NCBI GenBank assembly: GCA_010093685.1
Contig: MU006216.1
Coordinates: 2,660,487 to 2,724,486, forward strand
Reading direction: 5' to 3'
Origin: Ophiobolus disseminans
Lineage: Eukaryota; Ascomycota; Dothideomycetes; Pleosporales; Phaeosphaeriaceae
DNA: 64,000 bases
The notes under the pieces are model-generated. The model made no database searches, was not told the DNA's origin, and saw only the letters and a program-made list of their open reading frames with translations. Positions 30,979 to 40,452 of this stretch are shown here, piece after piece (within the stretch, counting starts at the first letter, position 1; each line of letters begins with the position of its first letter). A program made the position numbers and the translations under genes.

Positions 30979-31881
30979 ATGTCTCTAACCCTCGATAAAA
31001 GTCAGAGTCTCGACCAGGTCAAAGACGCTACCAAGCTCTTCATCACCAACAACACCATAACATGTGAACTAGGAGATGACAATATTCGCTTTCTCGCACT
31101 CAGCGCCGTCGATAGCATTGCTACGAGAGAGAACATTGAAGTATGGATAGCCCTAACACTCGATAGCAACATTACGGAGAGGCAATGAAAGACATTTACG
31201 AACCTGATCTTGCGTGACGGAAAAAATCTTTTCGTATGCAGCGTTTCCCAGGACGGCGAAATCAAGCTCCTCTATCGTGTTATCATGGAAAAAGGCTACA
31301 AGGACAGGAATATTCCTCTTCAAGAACTTACCCATCTGGCCCTGTTCGTGCAAGGGCAGCGAATTTTGTTGCACCTCGTTGGTCAACAAGTTGACATTCC
31401 GGGTCGAAGATTCCTGCATTCCAGGACGCATTTCGGCCTCGTCGCTGCCGCTTACTGAATGCACCCCGGCTGACAAGCAGAAAATCGATCCGGCGGCGGA
31501 AGCGGCATATGTAGTCAAATTCCACCATGAGTGAGTGGCGGATGCGGGTGGGAAGAAATATGTCATTACTCAGTTTGCGGATGAGAAGTCGATCGAGTCC
31601 ATGCGCGAGAAGGGTTTGGTGTTCAAATGTTATAATTGCAGTTACTGTTAGGACTGGCCCATATGGGGTTGATGAAGGATAAGATCACATGACCTTACCC
31701 CGCAGTATATAGCGCAGGGTCGAAGAGCTGTCTAGAGGACAGCGATTCGTCTCATTACACACACAAGGGGAATACATCAACCTTCTACCTTTTCTACTTA
31801 AGCTATACCTACTCTACCGCTCTCTACCCGTCTATTCCTAACAATTACTATCTGGTTTCTGAGATTTCAAACTCGACTTAA
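30979..31881 (+). pseudogene. Tandem family member D: stops, frameshift and an LTR insertion
   Basis: Starts at ATG 30979 (MSLTLDKSQSLDQVKDAT). Family landmarks: NIRFLALSAVDSIATRENIE; then TGA 31186-31188; then, in the same frame, RDGKNLFVCSVSQDGEIKLL (C: TDGRKIFVVVVAGSG) and DRNIPLQEL. Between about 31330 and 31390 the coding frame shifts from 1 to 2, giving SSLPLTECTPADKQ and EAAYVVKFHHE. A TGA at 31532-31534 and KKYVITQFADEKS follow. At 31646 a solo LTR enters; beyond it the frame resumes as YYLVSEISNST and TAA at 31879-31881, matching the YYLVSKY end of A. Four lesions: a dead copy. Confidence 0.55.
31646..31843 (+). mobile_element. Solo LTR, family 2
   Basis: 198 bp starting TGTTAGGACTGG and ending CTATTCCTAACA, so the ends form an 8-bp inverted repeat (TGTTAGGA/TCCTAACA). 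Target duplication GTTAC (31641-31645) against ATTAC (31844-31848), one mismatch. An internal TATATAG (about 31715) precedes a CT-rich 3' part. Unrelated in sequence to family 1. It interrupts paralog D. Confidence 0.8.
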
Positions 31882-31903
31882 GATGGGATAGTGCTAGAAT
31901 AGT

Positions 31904-31904
<1 letters not shown>

Positions 31905-31986
<82 letters not shown>
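31905..31986. repeat. (AGT)n microsatellite, about 27 units
   Basis: 82 bp of uninterrupted AGT, 24 bp after the old stop codon of paralog D. Purity implies recent expansion and length polymorphism. Confidence 0.97.
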
Positions 31987-34434
31987 ATAAGCTTAGCTTT
32001 GTTGGAATGATGAAGCTATCAAACATGCTCGAAATATGTATCACAACGCGTGAGGGTACCAAGAAACGATGCAATGTGTTATGGCATGAATGGCAGAAGC
32101 CGATGCATGTTTGACCACACACTACTCATGGCTTGGTGAAGAGCAATTGAAGCTATGCAAGACGAGAATGTGAGACATGGTGACGTGAAAAAGAAAGCAA
32201 CGAAGACCCCAATGGACTGAGGAGAGAAAGTCATGAGAACTTGATGCCCCCTGACAGCGACTGTGCATGCAGGAGATGACTTGAAACAAAGCCAATGGAG
32301 GTGAACAAAACGACGAATCTTACCCTGACTAGGGAGAAACATGACCAATGAAGTTCGCAGTTCCTGAGTCTTCTTCTTCCGTACACATGATGGTAATGGG
32401 AAGAGCGTCCATACTTTTGACTGCTTTGGCGTGCATGGTGATCCGCCTACGTGCCCTGGATGACCATCTTGCCGTTCGCCCGTAACCGCAGTACACCCGC
32501 TATCATCACCACTTGGATGTTGGCTCGTCACGTCCAAGCCGGCATGCCCGTGTGAAGAGGAGCGAAGCGAGGTGTTGTACGGCCAAGCACTACAACCTTC
32601 GCTTGTGGTGCTGATCTGGTTTGTGATCGGCCGGAGGAGTACGGGCGATCATCCACGTCGGATCGTTGCCCCAACAAGCAAAACTGTATCTTGACCTCAT
32701 CTACCCGCAGTAGTGCACTCCGGGTGTAGGTACGAGCGAGTCACCGCTTCTCGAACACATGCGCAAGTGAGAGGTTGTCTTGCGACCTGTAGCTCGCTCG
32801 GCGTACTGCATGTCCACACCGAGCATCTGGGCACCCCACGAGCTGCGACAGAGGCTTCCAGACAGCGTGGGTGACAGTTTCTTGCTTTTCATGCAGGTAC
32901 CGATAGAAGAATTTGCATGTACCGAACTGAGGTGATGTGTATGATTGATGGTCGAACGTCTGCAATTCGGCGATACCGAACCATGGGTCGCGATGAGATC
33001 CAGCGGCACGTCGCCCAAGATCGTACCGCCATCTTGTTCCACTGCGGTTCCTCGAACGAGAGTCTAGCTGGTGCTCCCGGACTGCTTCTACCCCGCTCTC
33101 TAAAGTCGCGCAAATGCGTTGACGTTCTCTAGTTGCGCCTCAGGGTGACTTCGGCTTGCAGCGACGACGCGCGGATAGGCAAAAGCACAAAGGTCAGCAT
33201 TGCTCGAAGGCCCTTGGCCCACAAGCGAACGAAGAAAACTCTTCTTCTGCTGGGCCCTCACTCGAGCGCGAGCATACGGTTGTGGAGAAGGATAGGTATC
33301 GATAAGTGGGTAGGGCAGAATTCCAGCTACCGCGTGGAACTCAACCGGCTGCGTGCTGCCCAGTAGGAAAACGACCAACTTGCATGAGGTCCACAATTCA
33401 TTTCGGGTGCAGCTACGGGCTTGACGGATGCCATCATCGAAGGCCACTTGGAAAGTCCAGAAGCGGTGGAGATGCAGCGTGCAGCAGACTGACGACTCAG
33501 GCTGAGACGGCGGGCAAACCGACCACGCAAAGATGTCACCTTGACGCTCACAGGCGGTCCCACGTCGCAGAGCGGTGCACAACAGGTTTGAGCTGTCGCT
33601 GCTGTCCGTGGAGCAGGCTGGACCAATCATGAAAATGCGCGCGCAGAATTTGAGCGACCCACCCCTCATGCGCTGTGAATGGATGACAGTGCCAGCTCTG
33701 GACTCTGTGCATATGTCAACCAGCACAGTGACTTGGCGCGACACGTGTGAAGCGTCCACGCTTCACTGAGTCGCCGAGTGCTGCTGTCTCGCGACGATTT
33801 GCAGAAATGGCACGATGGGGCGCAGTATTGGTGCGCAGACAGCGTGTTTCCAGGATGTTTCGTTTGCCGTTACTCAGCCGCAGCCACACCCCTGACGACC
33901 AAGGCGCGACGAGCTGCGTACCTGAAGATCACTGCATGGCAGCGTGCCCATTCGCTGCGTGATGCGGCGGCCTTGCCCCTTGCGGTAGCATGAAACGACG
34001 CAGCTGTGCGCTTTTTGCGTATTTGCCCAATTTTAGCAGGAAACGAGCGCACAGTCAGCGCGAGCAAAGCGAAAGAAAAGAAACAGGTCGCGGTGCTGGC
34101 GTTCAGTGCTGGCAGTGTGCTTCTCGTGGTCGGACAGGTGGGCGACAGCTGCCATCGGCGAGTGGGCAGGCTTCCAGAGCGCATCGAGAGCACAATTGAC
34201 GACGGCGCTCTTGTTGAACGCACCAGCTCCACTCTCCAAGCCGGGCCGGAGTGGAGTGGTTGGTGCAGCTCCTGTGAGCGGAGGATGTGAGAGCACGACG
34301 GCGGCGGCGGTTGCCGGGGTCTACGCCGCTAAGCACGCCGCTCGGCGTCCACGCTTTCAGGGCCCTTTGCGCTGCTCCACACCTTTTGTCCGCACCAACA
34401 AGACGCCCACTCCTTCTTTCTCTCTTTGTCCTCT
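31987..34434. other. 2.4 kb stretch without a supported gene
   Basis: ORFs up to 219 codons (minus, 33759-33100) open on non-ATG codons, show no domain and overlap ORFs in other frames. The right end is the promoter of the DPBB gene. Confidence 0.5.
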
Positions 34435-34441
34435 TATATAA
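34435..34441 (+). promoter_or_regulatory. TATA box of the DPBB protein gene
   Basis: TATATAA preceded and followed by long CT-rich tracts, 267 bp before the ATG. Implies a leader of roughly 230 nt, typical of a strongly transcribed fungal gene. Confidence 0.5.
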
Positions 34442-34707
34442 CCCTCAACTGCAGCCCCTTAGTCCTGTTCACTCTTTACAGGCTTGACGTCTTGCAGTTA
34501 CTTACCTTCATTCATTCAGAGATCCAGCATCTCTCACTGTCACTTCTGACACCACAGTCCCTACGAGACACACAGTACGATCATTGAACTGCCAGCCAGC
34601 TCAGTCATTCCCTGCAGACTCTTCAATCCAGCTCCCTACAGCCTCACTGTCCAGCTTTCCAGTATAACCACTTTGCAAACCAGCATACCAACCAACCAAA
34701 CAACATC

Positions 34708-35529
34708 ATGAAGACCTCGTCTGTCCTCGCCTCCGTGCTCTTCGGCTCCTTCGCCGTCGCTGCGCCTTTTGACAAGCGCGCCCTCGTCACCAAGACCGAG
34801 GTCGTCGTCGAGACCGTGGTTGTCTACACCACCATCTACGAGGACGAGCCCGTCGCTCAAGCCACCAACACACCTGCCGGCGCATTCTACGAGCAGCCCA
34901 AGGTCTCCAGCGTCGTCATCTCCAGCGCTACTCAAATACCGGCCGCCACTCCTGTGCCGTCGCCCTCGAGCGTCTACGTTGCGCCTTCCCAAGCGCCGGC
35001 CCCCACTCCTACTCCCGTCCCTGCTGCTTCCTCGTCGCCATCTCCCGCCCCAGTCGAATCACCTAAGCCCGTGGAGTCGCCCAAGCCTATTGAGACCCCC
35101 AAGCCCGCCCCAACACCGTCTCCTGTTGCGCCTGCACCAGCTCCCGTCAGCTCTGTCGCTCCCCCGTCCAACCCACCCTCAACCGGTGGCGGTGCTGGCG
35201 AGTTCTCTGGTGACATCACCATTTACGAGCCAAACGGCGCTGCAGGCGCCTGCGGAACGAACCTTGGCAACGAGGAGTTCGTTGTTGCGCTCTCCAAGGA
35301 TGCCTGGGGTGCTTCCACGTACGATCGCATGACCGGCGCGGCCACCAACAAGTGGTGCGGCCAGAAGATCACGGCCTTCTACAACGGCCGCACCGTCACT
35401 GCGACCATCATGGATATGTGCCCCGGCTGCAGCGGCAGCGACATCGATCTCTCCCCCGCCGCCTGGAGGCAACTCACCGGCTCTGACGAGAAGACCCGCT
35501 ACAAGGCTACCTGGTCCAAGGCGTCCTAA
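34708..35529 (+). CDS. Secreted double-psi beta-barrel (RlpA-like/expansin-related) protein, 273 aa
   Basis: Single exon. Signal peptide 1-19 (MKTSSVLASVLFGSFAVAA), then a dibasic FDKR that looks like a Kex2 site. Residues 30-160 are a Pro/Ser/Thr/Ala-rich linker, with repeats VESPKPVESPKPIETPKPAP, likely O-glycosylated. Residues 168-273 are the DPBB domain: GDITIYEPN, GACGTNLGNEEFVVALSKDA, KWCGQKITAFYNGRTVTATI, MDMCPGCSGSDIDLSPAAWR. The four cysteines and the Asp of MDMCPGC are in place. Related ascomycete proteins are secreted, bind or loosen wall polysaccharide, or interact with plants. No expansin C-terminal domain is present, so 'RlpA-like DPBB' is safer than 'expansin'. Codon use is strongly biased to C-ending codons, suggesting high expression. 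Confidence 0.9.
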   Translation: MKTSSVLASVLFGSFAVAAPFDKRALVTKTEVVVETVVVYTTIYEDEPVAQATNTPAGAFYEQPKVSSVVISSATQIPAATPVPSPSSVYVAPSQAPAPTPTPVPAASSSPSPAPVESPKPVESPKPIETPKPAPTPSPVAPAPAPVSSVAPPSNPPSTGGGAGEFSGDITIYEPNGAAGACGTNLGNEEFVVALSKDAWGASTYDRMTGAATNKWCGQKITAFYNGRTVTATIMDMCPGCSGSDIDLSPAAWRQLTGSDEKTRYKATWSKAS

Positions 35530-37943
35530 GCGCTTCCATTCCATTACCTCACGCACGCACCTATCTTCGCAGAAGACTCGACAACTCTCCCGCCGGCCTT
35601 TTGCGCAGCATGATCAAATATACCCCAATCTTCGACTTCCAGCTAGCGCAGGCTGGTCAGCGCTTTGCATGACACGTTACGACTGTTTTCCAAGCGGACC
35701 ACAACGATCCGGAGTCACGGAAAATCCCCATCACACTCGAGGTTTTGCTTTGGTTCGCTTTTGTCTTTATACCTGGTTTGCTTCTTGCGTCGCGCATATC
35801 CCATGATGTATATGGGGATGTTCATGGCAGTCGCATGGCTTCATCTCCGACCAACACTTTTCAAACCTTCTTGTCGCTCCTTGGCCACACCTTTAGATTC
35901 TCCTTTACTTTCTTCGTGTACTCTCTAGGGATAGGTGTATGAGGTACATTTTCTGGATACCCATACACTCGGATAAAGGGTCATACCCTCGCTACCAAAA
36001 ATACAAATGCGCATTGCGCACGCTTAAACAAATGACGACCCACATGATGCGACTGTGTGCAATTCCCGATTCAACATAATGTGACTGTGCTTGCAATCAT
36101 TGACTACTGATTCACACCTCAGATCTCGCGCCCACACTCACGAAAAACAAACACGAGCTGAACCGCCTGTCCCATTCCGCAAATTGCGCTCCCGCTCGTG
36201 GTACGTACCACTTCAGCGTGGCTGTGCAACGCTCGTTCGCCCAGCAGCCCCAAAAATGCACGTCTTGCACAACTTACTTGCCCCGAGACATACGACGGTC
36301 TAGCGCGGCGCATGTGCATGAATGGAAATTGAACAAAGACAGGCAATGCGACGTGCAGGTGGGGATGAAAGGTGATTAAGGCTGACGTGCGAATAAAGGT
36401 GTGTGTGTTTCGGGCGTGCTAGGTATTGTTATGAAGGAACATGTGAATGGGTTGGGGAGGTGCGTGCTTTGTTGGTGCACGAGCTGTGGATACTTGGAGA
36501 AGGAGCGATGGTGGTGATGGTATTGAAAGTTAGTTCTGTCTGAACAAGGCGAATCGATTGGGCATGGCGATCCTGTATACACAACGGTTTGAAGCGTTCA
36601 ACAAAGCTGCCTTTCTTTCACCATTCTCCACCGCAATTGCGCTCCTCCTTCCAAGACAATATTGTTATATTTATGGATGATGATGCCTAAATTAGATGCA
36701 TAAGATCGTGAATACCAAAGACAAAGTGCATGCGGAGGGCGTGAAGAGTATACCAAAGGTAGCCGATGTTGGGTGGTGGTAGAGCATGTTCTTGCTCTGT
36801 CAAACATCGACTGTACGAATCTCTGAATATGTGCACTCAATTTCTCAATACACGAGATACTCACAATCATGTGTAAAAGTGCTTCGATGCAGTAGCCTGC
36901 CTCACCCGCCATCAAAATCACTCACCACCCTGTACCTCAGCACCATTTTCCAACCCAATTATGAACCCACATACCACTCATGCAAACAGAACCGACAACC
37001 CACAAGCATTGAAGAAAACATAAACTTCTTCCTTGCAGAGACATTCTTAGCCCTACCGGTACCCACCCCTCAACAACCACCCTCCAAACTTTTCATGCGA
37101 CTCCACACCAGCAAGCAAAGCCATCTTTACCCGCCGGCCCTCACCACAATCCACACCCACTTATCCCAACCTACCCTAAGAGGCAAGTAGGCATCTGCAG
37201 CTTACCCACCGCGAGAATTTACATGTGGGAGCTGAAAATAAAACCCCGGTGGTTGAATGTGGGTTTTGTGTTGAGGGGGCTGGGATGCACGTGTAGGTGG
37301 GTATTCCAAGGTTCCAAGGTTGTTGTACGCATGGGGAAAGCCGAGGCTGGGCGGCACGTGCGAACTGCTGGTTCCGATGAGAGGCCGAGGTGCACGTGGA
37401 GTGGAGGTGTTCGGGGGAGCGCATGTGGGCAGAGGGAGGAGCGGAAAGGGCCGGGTGTGCATGTGTGTGAGGTCAGATGGTGTGATATCAGTATTGGTGG
37501 CATGTGAAGCTGTGATAATGCGGATTACTGCTCTCGAGGGTAGGATGAAAATGAGCTTCTTTTTTGTCGATGCGAGTAAATTGGGTAGTTCAACTGCATG
37601 GGCTTTCGAGTGGCGTTCAATGCATTATGGTATTCAATTTGTACAGTAGGAATAAATATCCTGGTGGTATCGTCTCGCCGTTGAAGCCCATCCATCTCTA
37701 CAGCTCGCCGGCGTGTGTGCAGATGAACGCTTCTTCTCTTAGTCCGTAGCTAGTGAAATTCCGTCTCTGGAGGGTATAGAAGGAAAGCAGTCGATGTCCA
37801 TGTCGCTTTGTTGAACCTAGTCATGCCCAACATCTCGTCCACATCCCCCTCATGGTCCATCGAGCGCGTGTATATGTACAACAGTCTCATCCGACACTTT
37901 CCGTGCTGTTCAATTCGTCATCGCATCGTGAACTCCCACCCCT
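35530..37943. other. 2.4 kb between convergent genes, no supported gene
   Basis: ORFs are short, on both strands, without signatures. No repeat stands out. Confidence 0.5.
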
Positions 37944-38370
37944 CTAAGCATGCATGCTGGCGCCACCAGATTCGATGGCCTCAATCTCAGCCGATGACCA
38001 TGATAGGCGCTGAAATCGTGCGGGAAGCTCGGAGCGGTCGAAGTACTGGCCCTTCTCGGGCTCGACACGGCCGAGCGAGGCGCCAGGTGCACCGCCGACG
38101 TGGCCGCCAACAATCGAAGAGTAGCTTCGCTGGCCGGGGTTCAGAGGGCCGTGTTGCTGGGCCTTCTTGCGGTAGGACGCAAACGAGTCGGGGAGCGAGT
38201 GGGTGGGGGATGCCGGATGTGCTTGGGGCGTGTGGTCGACCTCTAGTAGGTTTGTAAGCGTTTGATGAGGCACGGATTATGGAACATGACATACGGGAGG
38301 GTGTGCTGCGCTTGCCCAGGAAGCGGATCAGCGGCTGGCGACCGACCTGGAGTGCCTTGGTCGCGTTCAT
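37944..38370 (-). CDS. KGD4: Kgd4/YMR31-type mitochondrial protein, 124 aa
   Basis: Exons 38370-38295 and 38242-37944, intron 52 nt (38294-38243; GTATGT...TACTAG), phases correct (125 codons). The N-terminus is an Arg-rich mitochondrial presequence (MNATKALQVGRQPLIRFLGK, RSTPS). The C-terminus DRSELPARFQRLSWSSAEIE with AIESGGA matches the conserved end of yeast Ymr31/Kgd4 (ELPARF...E-E-I-SGGA). Kgd4 recruits the E3 subunit to the alpha-ketoglutarate dehydrogenase complex in the matrix; it was formerly annotated as a small mitochondrial ribosomal protein. The protein's size fits. It is divergently arranged with MED18, with 630 bp between their ATGs. Confidence 0.88.
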
Positions 38371-39001
38371 TGTGCAGTGGGATTGGAAGAGTGTGAGTGG
38401 AGTGATCGGACCTCGGTGGTCGTGCGCGTGTTGTCACGGGGGTTATGTTTTGGAGAATTTCTAGTAAAGAGACTTGGTATGGTAGAGAATTGGAGGATGG
38501 TTCAGTAGGTTGGAAAGAGGTTCGCAATTGTGTTGATGGAGGGGAAGCGGAGGTGCGCAAAGCATGAAATATCACCGAAAGCTACCGGGAGCTACAACAT
38601 AAGCTAGTCCTCCGAGTCCCTAACTCCGCACTCGCACCACCACGGATGGGCGGCCATTGCGCCATCCATTGCTTCATAATCGACTGAGCGGGGAACTCCA
38701 GCACGCTCTATCACGCATTTCCAAGCTATCTCAGGCAAATTCTCACTTCGTGTGGAGGTCAGCATGTTTGTGTGTGGGCATGCGTTGGAGGTCGCGTTCT
38801 TTTGGCGCGTTCTGGGCTTTAGCCCTTGCAGTGACACTATCTAGTTTCAACTCTTTCTCAAACTCACCAATCACCGCCTGCAAATTCCTGCCTGCCTTAT
38901 CAACCCCACGGAGAAGCTGCGCCGTTGACGCGCGAAGATTTGCACATCGAATCTGACGTCCCCGACTGCGGCTCCAAGCCCAAGTTCAGTCCACCTTCTC
39001 C
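38371..39001. promoter_or_regulatory. Divergent promoter between KGD4 and MED18
   Basis: 631 bp separating two divergent start codons. No TATA box is obvious on either side, as usual for housekeeping genes. No ORF is supported inside. Confidence 0.4.
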
Positions 39002-39884
39002 ATGCACGAACTGCTGCTGTATGGACAAGTTCCTGCCGGCCGCCATGATCAAGTCTTGAAAATCTTAGCCGGGGTCGCTGCTGTGCAGCCCCGCCGTAAA
39101 CTCCAGCGGTGCATCATCTACAGACCCCAGCGCGAGCCTGAAGAGCCGGGTTCGGCTGCGCGCCGTGGAGGCACGCAGAACATTGCTGTGAAGCAGACGA
39201 AGCCCGCTGCCGCCGCCGCCGCTGCTACCTTGTACTACACCAAGCTCATACAGAAGCTGTCCGAGGACGACTTTGGTACTGAAGATGGCTTACAGCAGAC
39301 TAACAGCACGGCGCTATCTGCCGACGTCAAGGATGGAGAAGGCTCAATGTGGTCGATGCGGTGGGAAGACATACCAGATACCGGCGACCGAGGCGTATCA
39401 ATCCGCTTCACGAATACAACAGACCTGCTCTCAGGCGATCCACATGCGCACATGATTGCGGCTGGACCCAACCGGTAAGAGACGTCCTACAGACTGCAAG
39501 GCTGAAGCTAACAGTCGCAGCTTTGTCACCGAGTACTATGTCGAAGGGCATCGCTTCGTCCACGGCAACGTGATTGCTTACCTCCATCGCGTCCTCCACG
39601 AGCCCGGCGTCCGCAGCCTGGAAGAAGCACCCAAGACCAGCCTGCCCTCCTTCTCCTCCCTCCAGCTCCTCGACCTAAGCGGTGCATACATGCTCGAAGC
39701 GAAGGTGCGAGTGCAGGACTTCAAAGAGGCAGCAGTATTGGAGAGCGGGGTCAATGAGCTGAAGGAGTTCCAGAAGCAGATGAAGGGGTGTGTGGAGCTA
39801 GGACTGCCGGATCGGTTGTCGCTGGATACACGCGTGAAGTATAAGCCGCAACACGCCGCTGCGGCTCAAGGCCGCCCTCGCTGA
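39002..39884 (+). CDS. MED18: Mediator complex subunit 18 (Srb5), 278 aa
   Basis: Exon 1 39002-39474, intron 39475-39520 (46 nt, GTAAGA...GTCGCAG, branch AGCTAACA), exon 2 39521-39884; 279 codons. The start MHELLLYGQVPAGRHDQVLK, followed by ILAGVAAVQP, is the hallmark of fungal Med18. The middle has RRGGTQ and TLYYTKLIQKLSEDDFG; exon 2 opens FVTEYYVEGHRFVHGNVIAY and ends in the beta-barrel strand and helix region (LLDLSGAYMLEAKVRVQDF). Med18 with Med20 and Med8 forms the movable jaw of the Mediator head, used in RNA polymerase II initiation and termination. An Ala run (residues about 69-76) is a variable loop. Intact. Confidence 0.93.
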
Positions 39885-40452
39885 GCTATGACATTGGTGG
39901 ACTGGTGCAAAGCGAGGGGGAAACCCACGCTTCATGCTGGTAGCGTCGTCTTAGGACCGTCTCTGGGTACATGTGCTGTCGAACGTGACAGGGAGATGAT
40001 GTACTCGAGCGACGAGTGAAGGGCAGTGACAACGCATGCGGCCGGTGTTTTTGATACCCATGGGAACCGGAGCCTTGGAAGAGACTCGAATCAGAGTCAA
40101 CCGAACTTGAAAGTTGCAGAGTAGCTCGAACGACATCGACTGCGAACTGCGTGCCAGTCAGCAGCCTTGGTACCACGGTCAACTTTATAGCAATATGATA
40201 AACTAGAAGGCTTACAGTAATTCAACGATATATTATGCACTGAGCAAGAACGTGACCTTCTCGGTGACTATACGAAGCGACGGACGTGCGAGACTCGCGA
40301 AGATGTAGCACGTGCTTGCGCGAGGGCGCGTTTCGCGTTCGAGGAAGGCGCAAGCGACAGCTCACCCAGCCGGACTTTCCTAACAACGGAAGTCAACAAA
40401 CTCATACACAGCCCGCACACTAGATGCATCCCTATCTATTACACTGTTGAAG
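39885..40452. other. Intergenic region between MED18 and PNKP
   Basis: 0.57 kb: 3' end of MED18 and promoter of the next gene. Nothing else seen. Confidence 0.5.

Noticed and set aside
31838..32122. Minus-strand ORF with a long poly-Leu run
   Set aside because: The run is the translation of the (AGT)n microsatellite.
33100..33759. 219-codon minus-strand ORF
   Set aside because: It opens on GTG, has no ATG near the start, no domain, and overlaps other ORFs of similar length; length alone in GC-rich DNA is not evidence.
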